From Paracentrotus lividus (taxonomy: Eukaryota > Echinodermata > Echinoidea > Camarodonta > Echinidae): a stretch of 64,000 bases of DNA. Under the pieces are notes generated by a model that was given only the letters and a program-made list of their open reading frames with translations, had not been told where the DNA came from and searched no databases. Location: assembly GCA_940671915.1 (NCBI GenBank), contig CALNVZ010003433.1:48135612-48199611 (forward strand), read 5' to 3'. The position numbers were made by a program, and so were the translations under genes. Positions 20,299-31,800 of the stretch are shown here, piece after piece (within the stretch, counting starts at the first letter, position 1; each line of letters starts with the position of its first letter).

Positions 20299-23050
20299 GT
20301 AAAAATCATCAAAACCCTAATAATATTAATTACAATTATAATCATCATCATCGTCTTCATCATCATAAGAATAATTAAAATTGTACAGTGTAAATTTATG
20401 TATCCAGTTTCCTATTCGTATGGAGCCTGCCTCCAATGTCAATGTCCTGAAAGTTTAGATTCATTTAACAACTAATTTATTTGTGTATGGGTTGCCGTTG
20501 TATGTATTATGTAGGGCTCAAAGCAGAACATTACCCTTCGATAGGTGCCCTGTCCATTTTATCCTTTTTTTTGGAGGGGGGAGGGGCTTTCAGGCAGTTA
20601 CAAATGTAGGGTCATGATATTATTCAGTAGGTACGATTTGGTATTCCGTTTTGGTTTAATATGGTTTAACATACGGCAGGTTCTGCAGCCTTCTAGCTAC
20701 TAAGCCCATAGTGAGTGATTGAAATATAATCAGAGTAACCTTTAGATTTGAGGGGGTCATATCTAGGGGTGTTGAAAGGCCCCCTTCCTGCAAACCTCTG
20801 TTACCCCCTTCCCAGGAAAGTAGATCCCACATTAAAGCTTGGGGTACACTGAACCAAACTAGAGGGAAAAGCTGTTTCTCACTCTATTCGCTCTGTCCAA
20901 CTACATTTTATTACTTTCTACATTTCTTTCCACCTCTCTGTATCTCTTTCCATTTCTCTTCTTTTTCTTTTTTTCTTTTTTATATTGTACTGTAGGTGTT
21001 TTCTTTCTTTCTTTCTTTCTATCTACCCCACCCCCCCCCCTTCTCTCTCTTCTCTCTCTCTCTCTCCCTCTATCCAATGATTTTTTTTGTCCCCGCCGAA
21101 CGAGTTCGAGCAGGGACTATGAAACGGGCTCCGTACGTGTGTGTTGTGTTGTCGTCCATCCGTCCGTCCGTCCGTTACCGTCCGTCCGGTGCGTCCGTAT
21201 GTGACCAAAATCTTTCATTTTTGCTACTCCTTCGCCATTTTTCATCCGATTTCGATTCCGTTTGCTTTAATGATAGCACTAGGTGATGGCTACCAAACTT
21301 CTTCACAGATTTTGACCTTTGACCTTTGACCCTGATTTTTGACCTATATTGTTAATTGGCTACAAAATGCTACTCCTTCGCCATTTTTTCATCCGATTTC
21401 GATTCTGTTTGCTTTATATGATACACTAGGTGAGGGCTACAAAACTTCCTCACAGAATTTTGACTTTGACCCCTTTGACCTTTGACCTTCATTTTTGACC
21501 TATATTGTTAATTGGCTACAAAATGCTACTCCTTCGCCATTTTTTCATCCGATTTCGATCTGTTTCTTTTATATGATAGCACTAGGTGAGGCTAACAAAA
21601 CTTCCTCACGGAATTTTGACTTTTGACCCCTTTGACCTTTGACCTTCATTTTTGACCATATTTGTTAATTGGCTACAAATGCTACTCCTTCGCGCATTTT
21701 CATCGCATTTCGATTCTGTTTGCTTATATGATAGCATAGTGAGGGCTACAAAACTTCCTCACTGGAATTTGACTTTGACCCCTTTGACCTTGACCTTCAT
21801 TTTGACCTATATTGTTAATTGGCTACAAAATGCTACTCCTTCGCCATTTTTTCATCCGATTCGATTCTGTTTGCTTATATGATAGCACTAGGTGAGGGCT
21901 ACAAAACTTCCTCACGGAATTTTGACTTTTGAACCCTTTGACCTTTGACCTTCATTTTTTTGACCTATATTGTTAATTGGTACAAAATGCTACTCCTTCG
22001 CCATTTTTCATCCGATTTCGAATCCGTTTGCTTTATATGATAGCACTAGGTGAGGGCTACAAAACTTCCTCACAGAATTTTGATTTTTGACCCTTTGACC
22101 TTTGACCTTCATTTTTGACCTATATTGTTAATTGGCTACAAATGCTACTCCTTCGCCATTTTTCATCCGATTTCGATTCGTGTTTGCTTATATATGATAG
22201 CACTAGGTAGGGACTACAAACTTCCTCACGGAATTTGACTTTTGACCCCTTTGACCTTTGACCTTCATTTTTGACCTATATTGTTAATTGGCTACAAAAT
22301 GCTACTCCTTCGCCATTTTTCAATCCGATTTCAATTCCGCTTGCTTTATGTTGAAGCACTAGGTAATAGCTACAAACCTCTTCACAGAATTTTGACCTTT
22401 GACCTTTTGACCTTTTGACTATATTGTTAATTGGCTACAAATGCTACTTCCTCGCCATATTTTACCCGATTTCGATTCTGTTTGCCTTATGTGATCGCAC
22501 TGATCGTGAATATAATGGGAATTTTACATTATCGGCGGGGACATATATTTACGCATCGCGTAATTTACTAATCCACTTGTTTTTTTTTAATCAGGGATCC
22601 TACTCCGCCTGGAAATCAGTGAAAACCTGGAAAATGAGTTTCAATTTTTGCAGTCAGGGAATAATAAGTAATTGAATCGACTTTTTCCCACGATTAATCA
22701 GATGGGTTAAAATAAGTCAAATAGCTATTCTGGAATTTTGAAATTCCATCAGGAAAAAGAGGGAAAAGTCAGGAATTGTATCTCCTATTAGAGCTGGGAC
22801 CCGTTTATGGACTTAAGGGGTTTATATAATAGAAAAAGACATCCTATTTAATTTAATGAGCAGATAATACCTTGTTACATGTATATTGTAGTAACACAAT
22901 TACAATTTTTCATGAAACTGTACTAAAGAGACTGTACCTCAATTGATACTTCTCTCGAAAGTGTACTCTAAAAAAGTAACTTTTTTGTGTGTAAATTTGG
23001 ATTATGTGTACATAAAACTAATTTGATGTTGTTTCTGTGTTTCTCTTTAG
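20299..23050 (+). other. Gene A intron carrying the minisatellite element
   Basis: Apart from the transposon-like minisatellite at 21088-22543 and pyrimidine-rich sequence before it (20930-21070), I see only AT-rich intron sequence. Confidence 0.5.
21088..22543. mobile_element. Transposon-like unit with internal 155-bp minisatellite
   Basis: Flanked by perfect 12-bp inverted ends, TGTCCCCGCCGA (21088-21099) and TCGGCGGGGACA (22532-22543). A non-repetitive left part follows, with ACGAGTTCGAGCAGGGAC and (CCGT)n, then an array of eight units plus a partial one. Units start at TGCTACTCCTTCGCC: 21222, 21368, 21524, 21680, 21831, 21988, 22143, 22300 and 22442, so unit length is 142-157 bp. Each unit ends with repeated TTTGACC. 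Small insertions and deletions differ from unit to unit, some probably from base-calling in repeats. No coding capacity. Confidence 0.75.
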
Positions 23051-23138
23051 CTGAAGATATTACGATGGAGATGGAATCATCCAAGAAGTCAGCTTCAAAC
23101 TCCAGGAATCAACATCAGCATCATCTTCCAATAGACAG
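23051..23138 (+). CDS. Gene A exon: short His/Gln/Ser-rich exon
   Basis: Acceptor TTTCTCTTTAG ends at 23050 and a strong donor GTAGGT starts at 23139. Only the frame set by the previous exon is open. It encodes AEDITMEMESSKKSASNS then RNQHQHHLPID and leaves two bases (AG) for the next exon. The phase requires the next exon to supply one base, which decides the acceptor at 24413 (see that exon). Confidence 0.75.
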
Positions 23139-23498
23139 GTAGGTTACCTAGATGTACCCCATCTATTCTTTGGTACAATTTACAAAGAGGCTTAACTCTG
23201 CATTTGCTGTCCAATGATACAATCGATGCCACAGGTCCCTTTACAATGTGTAGGAGCATTAATCCCCAATATTTTGTAGATAATATATAAGTTTCCAGAA
23301 AATAGCTATTGTATATTGATGACAAAAGGATTCTCATGCAACAAAATTAAAACAGAAAGTATGTTATTAACGAAAGCTATTCTCATGCACATGAATATTA
23401 GTTTAATTGTTTCTATAGTACATGTATGTGCTGATCAGCAAATAAAAGAATGATGTAGAATGTGCTGCTTGAAAATCAAAGCAAATAAAAAGATTTAA

Positions 23499-24115
23499 AG
23501 GACTCCTCCGGGCTGGAGATTTGCATTATTAGAAAAATAAAGTAAAATCTAAAAAGCACAACACTGAAAATTTCATCAAAATCGGATCACAAATAGCAAA
23601 GTTATGAATTTCTTAGGTTTTGAATTTTTTTAGGAAACAGTTTTTGCCATCTTCAAATTGGCAAACTGATGATGTCTCAGTCCCCTACTTTCTTTGTATT
23701 TATTTGTATGAAATACCAATTATCAAGATTTTCTCCCCAAGGATATAAAAACAGGGATTAATCCTTGTGGAATGTTCAAGGTCACTAGTGCTTTTACCTA
23801 TTTCAGTGTATGGGATAGATTTTCTGTATACGCAATATATGAAAAAATGAGAAAATAGGATTTCATATATAAAATACACAAGAAGTAGGGGGACTGTGAA
23901 CATCATCATTTTGCTCATTTGAATATTCAAATATTCAAATGAGACAATGAGACAATGAGACAATGCCAAGAACTGTTTTAAGAAAAAAATTAAATACCTA
24001 AAAAAATGCATAACTTTGTTATTTTCCATCCGATTTTGATGAAATTTTCTGTGTTGTGCTTGTTAAATTTTACTTTACTTTCCAAAACTTTTTAATTTCA
24101 GCCCGGAGTCCTCCT
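23499..24115. mobile_element. 617-bp foldback element with TTAA target duplication
   Basis: TTAA flanks both ends (23495-23498, 24116-24119). Ends AGGACTCCTCCGGGCTG and CAGCCCGGAGTCCTCCT pair, and the pairing continues through AAGCACAACAC and ATTTCATCAAAATCGGAT to AGTAGGGGGACT in the middle, so nearly the whole element is one imperfect palindrome. The centre holds a small GAGACAAT triplication (about 23940). Non-coding. The TTAA target suggests piggyBac or Kolobok mobilisation. It lies in the intron just before the largest gene A exon. Confidence 0.8.
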
Positions 24116-24413
24116 TTAATAATATTCTCTTAATAACCTATAGCACATTTTGATGCCTTGTCCATTAGACCACACCTCTTTCTCTTAATTTACGGAAATT
24201 CAACATCCCTTCATTCATTTTTTTCGTTGCAAGCAAATCAAAGTGGATATACATACAAGCAACATAATTGTCTCCCTTTTGTCTGTCGATAAAATACAAG
24301 AGGATGTATTGGCTGAGCCATGCATGTATGGTTTGCCTATGAATTGTAAATATTCATATTTTAACAAATAATTCACATGAACTTTTTGTGCTGTCTTTGC
24401 AGAATGCATCCAG

Positions 24414-27065
24414 TACTAACAAGGATTCTGAGACCAAAGCCTATCCAGGATTGTACGGACCAATCGAGACATCCACCAGGAGACGCAGAGCAACTGATGG
24501 CAAAGAAGAATCCGCTCCTGGACCTAATACAGTCACCACTTCAAAGAAGACAGAACAGGAGAAAGAGTCTGAGCAATCAAAGGATGAATCTGTCGATGAG
24601 ATTGTTGCTCGGAGACGTGCTCGCCGTGAAGCTAGAAGGAACGTAAGACTAGGAATCCACTCCGCCCAAGATAAACCGTCCATTCCAGAGCCCAAGGAAG
24701 AAGCCAAACCCATACAAACCAAAGCTACGGCAGATAAGACAGTTTCTAAATCATCTAGCCTAAGCACACAAGTCAAAGCTCAGGATAATATTTCAGAGAG
24801 TCCCCGTATTCGCCGGCGTCGTGACAGACAAAGTGGACATAGTACCCAGCAAGCTGCATCTGAAGCACTGGTAGAGCCGTTGCCCAAACTGCCATTGTCA
24901 CCGATGTCACCGAGAACTAGAGATAGACAGGAGAGGGAGGTGTTCTCAGACACGACAAACGATAGCGAGCAAGAGTCCCTCTCTTTAAGAACTGATTCTG
25001 ATATCAGGAGACGCTTTGAGAGTATCTTGGCTCATCGACGCAGGGAGTCCTCAGACTCGGTGAGCAGCTCTCGTAGGAGCTCCCCATCGGCCAGACTCTA
25101 TGACTCCAACTTCTCAAGGACAAGAGCTAATGGAGATGTACAGAATCTCAGAAAGAAGTTTACAGGAAGCACTCCTACTGTAGCTCAAGCAGGTCCTGTG
25201 AAACAGAAGAGCAAATCTCTCAAATACGAGAAGGAAAGACCAAGAGAGGGGTCTGTGAAGGCATTAAGTCAAACCTTTGGCTCAGGAGATGAAAAGAAAG
25301 TAGTTCCTGGCTCGGGGGCCAACTCCAATAAGTCATCTCCTCGTAGTTTATCACCGGCTTCCTCAAGTGGTTCCTTGTCAACTGGCATTGCAGAGAAGAT
25401 TAAAAAGCTGAAAAACACGGGAGACGAGAAGCCAATAGAAAGACGAAAGTCTGCTGATCTGATTAAAGCTAGAGTGGCTCAAATGGAACAGACTAAGGAA
25501 CCAGCTCCAGAGAATCCTCAGCGGAAATCGATGCCTGCAATTCAAGCTGTCCGGAGCAAGTTTGAAAAGAATCCGGATACGACCACAAAGAAAGCATCAG
25601 GGAAGATCTCCTACACCGTGTCTGTGACTGATAGCGACAAAGAGAACTCAGAGTCATCTAAATCCTCTAGAGCAGATGATAGGTCTAACAGGCAGAAGTC
25701 AAAGTCCTCAAGATTAGTGGCAGTTGTGGAAACATCGGATTCAAAGAAACCAGATACTGTTACGTTTACTGTTAACTCTCATGGAAGGCGGCGGTATGGA
25801 ACAGTGGCAGATAACAAGAACAATAGTAACAGTAAGAATGAAGAGCCTCATGTCACTGAGGATGTTGCACAACCAACAAAGACTGAAACACACAAGAAGG
25901 ACATGACTAAGGCGGATGCTACAAAGGAGAGGAAAGAAAGGGATGCAGTTAAGACAGCAAGTGGGAAACAGGAAGAAGAGGCCAAGGAAGGGCGCAGAAG
26001 GAGGCGAGAGAGGCATAAGGCTACTTCTGAAGCAGACAAGAAAGCACAAGAACCCCCTAAACCAGAACTTGCCAAATCAGAACCTACCAAACAAGATGCA
26101 AAGAAGCTTGAACCTAAGAAAGAAGAATCACCGAAGACGGCAGAGAAGGAAGAGACCAAGCCAGAAGTCAAGACTGATACTGGAAAGAAAGGAAGGAGAA
26201 GAAATAGACGAGGAAGGGGTCCTTCAGTTGATATTCCAGATGAGCCGAAAACAAACGCTCAGAACATACCCAAACCTGAGGTAGTTAAAGAGAAAGAGAA
26301 GGAAAAGGTGAAAGATCAAGAGAAGGATAAAGAAAAGGAAAAGGAAAAGGAAAAGGAAAGAGAAAAACCAGAGAAGAGATATGAAAAGAAAGAAGATGTC
26401 ACCAAGCCATCTGAAAGGCATATCCAGAAAAAGGACAAGGAATCCACTTTGACTGCTCTCAAAAGAATGGTCAGCAAGAAAGAAGACACAAGACCAGAGG
26501 TCAAGGTTCGTGACCCAACTAGAGCAAGGCTTGAGGCAGAGAATAAGTCAAGCAGCATTGATAGCATCGAAGGGGGTCAAGACTATCCAGACCTGTTAGC
26601 TCAGACCAGGATGCATGACAAGGACAAAGGTAACACTCAAGAAGACGGGAATGGCAAGCGACGTCCTCGGTCGATGGTGGCCGAATCTGGTCTGAAGGGC
26701 GCTGCTGCAGCTATAGGACAAGCCATCCCAAAACCCACAGAGGGTGAAGAAAAGGAGAAGGAGAAAGAAAAGGAGAAAGAGAAAGAAAAGCCAAAGGAAG
26801 CAGAGGAAGACGACCGTCGATCAAGGAAGGAGACAACACGTCGAGGACGGTTCCTTGCCAAGGCAGATAAATTTGAACTGTTCCGGAGAGCCAGGTCTGT
26901 AGGTCCAGGGTCCAAGTCCAAAGACAGATCCCCAAGTGGGGAGAGGAAGTCTAAAGGAATGAGGTCCAGTTCCATCGACAGGTCCAAGATCAGGGCCAAG
27001 TCTCCTGACCCTGGCAAGAGTAAGAAGAAAGGTGGATCTATAGGAGGATTCCTCAAGGCATCCAA
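24414..27065 (+). CDS. Gene A main exon: 880-residue disordered basic region
   Basis: This single 2.65-kb exon encodes most of gene A, about 884 residues rich in Lys, Arg, Ser and Glu with few hydrophobics, so largely disordered. Features in order: an Arg cluster (STRRRRATDGK), a basic helix DEIVARRRARREARRNVRLG (about 24592-24650), a second cluster SPRIRRRRDRQ, a repeatedly Ser-rich part, a helix RRKSADLIKARVAQMEQ with VRSKFEKN after it (about 25440-25570), EKEK charged repeats (26285-26400 and 26740-26800), and a basic Ser tail RSSSIDRSKIRAKSPDP. Many RRxS and SP sites suggest phosphorylation. A cytoskeletal or scaffold role is plausible but not shown. Two acceptor AGs are 11 nt apart (24402 and 24413); only the second keeps the phase left by the exon at 23051. 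The frame stops at 27067-27069 (TGA), but that stop lies within a GTGAGT donor that allows splicing on to 27534. Confidence 0.82.
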
Positions 27066-27533
27066 GTGAGTGATAAATATTGATTATAATCTAACTTGCA
27101 TATAGTAATTAATATTGACTAGCAAGCATGTAATAGTTATTTAATATGATAAAAGTCATGATTTATTGGAAAATTGTTCTATTGAAATAATTCACAAATA
27201 AAAGCATGTACATGTAAGTTGACACTAAAGCCAACAGTTTGAGGGCAATATAACTTTCAAGATTTATATAAAGTATTTCATTAATGTCTTGGTATGATAT
27301 TGTTTAATTTGCGTGATGCATGTTTAAGTATCAAGAACAGGTTCCAGTCATTCATAATGATGTAACTTTAAGAAGGACTTGATGAAACACCACACTGGTT
27401 ACTATTATAACGAGAGTGGACTGTATCTTTCTGAAGGGACTTACCTTTTATGTTATGTTTAGTTAGATCTCCCAGCTAATTACCATCCTGCATGTTGCAT
27501 GTTCTCTCCCTTACTGCCCGTCTCATTTTTTAG
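27066..27533 (+). other. Gene A intron, possibly retained
   Basis: Donor GTGAGT (27066) and acceptor TCATTTTTTAG (to 27533). If it is kept, the protein ends two codons after the exon core in ...ASK; if it is spliced, the frame continues into the acidic exon. I see no other feature inside. Confidence 0.6.
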
Positions 27534-27792
27534 CTCCAACAATGAAATAGAAGATGATAATACTGACGATGATGACAGTGAAGAATACGATAGCGATGAT
27601 TATAGTGATGGTAGCTACGATGACGATGTTGATGATGATGTCGATGAAGATAATCTTTGGACGGACATGGAGGATTGCTACAAGATACTCTTCAACTGCC
27701 AGAGTGTGCTCTCCAAGCTGCAGTGCCGAGAGAGAAAGCACGCTCTTACATGGCCAATAACCACCATGCGACAGGCCGCTCTACTCAGCTGA
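27534..27792 (+). CDS. Gene A exon: acidic tail and C terminus
   Basis: Enters with one base, completing AAC with the two bases left at 27065, and stays open to TGA at 27790-27792. The first 40 residues are almost all Asp, Glu, Ser and Tyr (for example DDDDSEEYDSDDYSD), followed by a more ordered segment LWTDMEDCYKILFNCQSV and CRERKHALTWPITTMRQ. The strong acidic block beside the very basic main region could act intramolecularly, which is only inference. The phase match makes it the most likely C terminus of one isoform; a further exon at 28469 may offer another. Confidence 0.65.
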
Positions 27793-28468
27793 TATCATCG
27801 TCATCATCTACCTGATCAATCTCCTAATCGTCATCGTAGTCTTCTTAGCATGCTCTAGCCTACCAAACTTGCCATTTCTGTAGCTTTACATTATGACCGA
27901 ATTAATCATGTCTGCAATGCATGTTCTGCATGTGCTTCTTGTATAAAAAAGGTTTGTTTTATTTTTTATCTGTCACTTAGTACATCCAGTACAACCTACA
28001 TGCATCTTACTCTGATTTTAATTTATTCAACATCCAGGTGAAAATATACCATGCTCATAAATTTAATTGAAAACTTCAGTTTATGTTCATGTTATAAAAC
28101 AATGACTGGTACATGTAAATGTATATTACATCGATATCAAACCACATGCTGACAAAAAAAGAAAGTGGCATTTTGTACAAAATAGGAAAAGGGTCAACTG
28201 TTCTCACTACATTTTCTTACTTCGGGTCAAAATATAGGATTCCTGTGAATTCTTTCAATATTGTTGGGCCTATTATATGTCTTTTATTCATTTAGAAAGT
28301 CCCAAAGTTTGTCCCCAAAGCATTTCGTTTCAAAATGTTTTTAAAACGTTCTTAAAACATTGCAGAAAATTGATGTATGAAATGTTTACATTGCTTTTGA
28401 TACTATGGAAGTACATGTACATGTTTTTGATGGCTAAATTTCTTTGTTTTAACCTTTGTTTCTGACAG

Positions 28469-28627
28469 AGTCTGAGGAAACTCCTGGACACACAAGACTA
28501 CACCAGCCTTGTTTGGGATTCTCCACTGCTTGATGAACATGACATGGATCATGTGACCAATGAGTGTCACATGACCAGTGTGTGTCACATGACCAGTCAT
28601 GGGAAGAGGCAACATCAGTGCGGATGA
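28469..28627 (+). CDS. Gene A: candidate alternative last exon
   Basis: A good acceptor (TTTGTTTCTGACAG to 28468) opens a 52-codon frame ending TGA at 28625: SLRKLLDTQDYTSLVWDSPL then a repeat CHMTSVCHMTS and a basic end. It needs a donor that ends on a whole codon, and I find no good one in the exon at 27534, so its partner is unclear. It may be a non-coding 3' UTR exon. A 15-18 bp repeat in it, GTCACATGACC, accounts for the peptide repeat. Confidence 0.35.
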   Translation, partial: SLRKLLDTQDYTSLVWDSPLLDEHDMDHVTNECHMTSVCHMTSHGKRQHQCG

Positions 28628-28713
28628 AACGGCTGTCGGCCATTTTAAGATCATTCAACAATTATTGAAGACACGATGTCACATGACCTTACCGCTTGCT
28701 CAGATCATGTGAC
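28549..28713. promoter_or_regulatory. Cluster of five TCATGTGAC motifs
   Basis: TCATGTGAC or its reverse complement at 28549-28557, 28566-28574, 28584-28592, 28678-28686 and 28705-28713. This is an E-box of the M-box/CLEAR type bound by MITF/TFE and USF proteins in animals. Two sites come from a local tandem repeat, so the cluster could be accidental. Confidence 0.35.
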
Positions 28714-28838
28714 CGAGGATAGGTAGCAGTCACTAGCCTGCAGGTCCAGCGTGATGCGAGACATGTGCTATGTAGAAATGTTGATGAATTTGTATTTGTC
28801 ATTTATGTGGTCAGCATGACAAAACGTGACCGTACATT

Positions 28839-28844
28839 AATAAA
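28839..28844 (+). terminator. Candidate gene A polyadenylation signal
   Basis: AATAAA 210 bp after the stop of the candidate last exon, followed by a GT-containing stretch. Other AATAAA sites lie at about 30116, 30505, 31980 and 32803, so longer 3' UTRs are possible. Confidence 0.35.
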
Positions 28845-28859
28845 ATTGACATGTTCAGA

Positions 28860-31800
28860 TGAGAATCATGTATACGTACAGCATCTGTATTCTAGAGATA
28901 TATCAATACGAAGACAAAAGTTGTAAATGCTTGCACGTTGTAAATCAGCAAAGCTTCCTCCATTACATATTAGTTCTATTAGTAGCATGTATTTCTGTGT
29001 GTGCTCATGGGAGGATGTTGTTGCTAGGATACGAGATGCTGGTGGTGGTAATGAAGATGGCATCACTGGTAGTTGACCAGAGACTTTATGAAGGAGACCA
29101 ATTGATCAGTGGTGTTGCGGCCGAGGGGGGTATGATTATGAAGTAATCATTATATGCGGTATATGGAACTCCCCTGTAATTGATGTTGGGATCTTGATCT
29201 GAATAATGATGATGATGATGATGACGATGATAATCCAGGCTTATGTTAAAGCATTGAGGCAAAGTTGAAATATTCAGTTACCAAATTAGATTTATCATTG
29301 ACATAACACATTAGTAACTGTTAGCAGATAGTATGACCATAACTTAATAATATGTAAATATAATCATTAAAAGATATTCTGAAATTATCAATTCTTTATA
29401 TATTTGATCATGTAGCAGTTACATGAATAAGTTTTTGACATAAGGCTATCATTTGGGAATATGGATTCTTATCTTTGTATTTGGAATTATTAATTATATA
29501 TAATTCATTGAATTATCAAATTTTGTAAATATCTTTTGAAGCAATAATTGTACAAAATGCCCATCCATTTGTATTCATCAAAAGTACATTTTTATAAACT
29601 TGGTTGTTGTAAAGTTGGAAAAAAATGTAATTTTTTTAGTGTGTACATTTTATTCAATATCAAATACATGTTGCATGGACCATGTAGTGGTATGAATCAG
29701 AGAAAGTTTGCTTTTTTGAAAAAGAAATGTAGAGTTTTAAGGTTCGGTACTTACGAATGTAATGTATTTTGTTTATAGTTGTCTCTTCATTAAGATAATT
29801 ATAAATCAGTACCTGAAATTTGTAAGGTGATAATTCTGTTTTATTGTACAAAGAGAAGATTTATGAATGCATTTTAAGGTTTACTGACCAAACTTAAATT
29901 CATTTTTGATTGTTTTATGATTCAAGAGATAAAATGTATCCTATTTGATAAAGCCAAGAGGTTTATTTTGCTTTATTTCTGTATGTTGTACAATGCACAC
30001 ATGCCTTTTGTGCAACAGTTCTGATGTCTTTGAAATCATAAACAATAACTTAATTTATCTCAAATTTTTTGTTCAATATCTTGCCTCTTAAATTTCTTTT
30101 ATCATCACTGTAAAAATAAACTTGTATCAAAGTAAATTTTATGCAATTTGCACACGACTGCTACCTCATATTATGCAAATTTACAAACGGTATGCAAATT
30201 AGAATCTCGGCTTCAGGGTCATATTTGATAGTCAAGGCTGCAATTGTACTTAAATCCTCACAAGAATTTAATATTTAGAATTTGAATTAAATAATTAAAT
30301 ATGTACATTAAACACCCTTATGGATGCCAGCATACTATTCCTGAAGAATATGGAGTTGAGTTTCTATAAAAAGACTAGATATGAAGATTTGTGAGATAGA
30401 ATTTTACAGTAAAAAATATTTTGTGTCTACTATGAAAGTCCATTTTGGCTATTGTGTGGCACAAAAGGCTGAAGTTATTTAAGTTTTATCGTTTCAAAGT
30501 GATAATAAAGACCAGTAAATATAGATGTAGAAGTAAAGATGTTGGCTTATGAAGCCGTGTTTAGTAAGTACACACTTTTTTTTAAAGAAGTTTAAAGAAT
30601 TTAAATGCTCCGGTTGACATTGATTCATTAGCATTAGTTTTGACAGTGCTTGTACTTTATATTGCATTTTAATAATATTACTTTGGCATAAAGAAAAATG
30701 CTAATTTGCTTTTTGAAGTTTTCTACATGTACTCCAAATTCAAAGTGTCATGGCTTGGGAAGTTATGTTCAAACTAGCAGAATATATATATATTTTTATA
30801 CATGCAATAGCTAAAAATTGTTTATTTAAGCAGTACTTTAGAAATCGGTTAATTCTATGTTCATTTCTTGCTCAGCTATATTTCAGGTGCTACAAGTCTG
30901 TTATTTCATATGCATTACAATAAATGTTATTGTTATGATTGTATATTTTGTTTTGATTACTGCTATTCTAGAAAATGATTTCAAATCTTTTGAATGTTAT
31001 ATGAGTTTAATAGTCTCAGGAGTTCTAGATTATGTGGACATAAAAGTGTAAAACAACAACCATTTTTATTTATGGCACGTATTATTGTACCTGAGGGAAA
31101 TAACTCTAGCAGATGTGCTATAGTTTTTGGATTAATTTTGATTATCGCAATTGTAACAAAAAATTGAATTTGAAATAGAAGAAGGCTAGGCTTATGATTT
31201 TATTGGGAAATGGGGCAGGCTGTTAAAAGATAAAAATGAATTTCTGGTCATAATAATCAATTGTTGAAGAAAGTGTCACAAAGTGATAGAGAAAGGTTAT
31301 TACAATGCTTCTATGATTATTGTAAACTTTTGAAATTACCAAATTAATAAGAAATGAACTCAATTCTGCCGAGAGTCACATGAATTGCACACGAAAATGC
31401 ATGTATTATTTTTATAGGACTTCATAAAAATGTTCGGCCCAAAGTTTCTCAACATTTTGGGGGTCATTCTATGACTATGAGGGGATTTGAAGAGGAATTG
31501 TTTGCAGTGGACCTTCTTACTATAATTTTCTATCTAAATAATTTGAAAGCTCACAATATTTTTGTTCATCTTTCCCCTTACACTAAATTACCTTTAAGAT
31601 ATATATTTTTGATTCATTCTTATATTATGTGAACAGCTTAATTTATCTCAATGAGTGATTCATTTTACTTTTTATTTATTTGAAGAATATTATCATGTTC
31701 TAAGTTTATGGACTATAATTTATACCTCTGTTACTGATACATGTATCTCATTATGCTTGTTATTGCCATGCCAATTTGTATATAATACTGCTCACCACAA

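Noticed and set aside
24377-24646. 89-codon frame overlapping the start of the main gene A exon
   Set aside because: Alternative frame reached only from the proximal AG at 24402; treated as a possible frameshifted isoform, not a gene.
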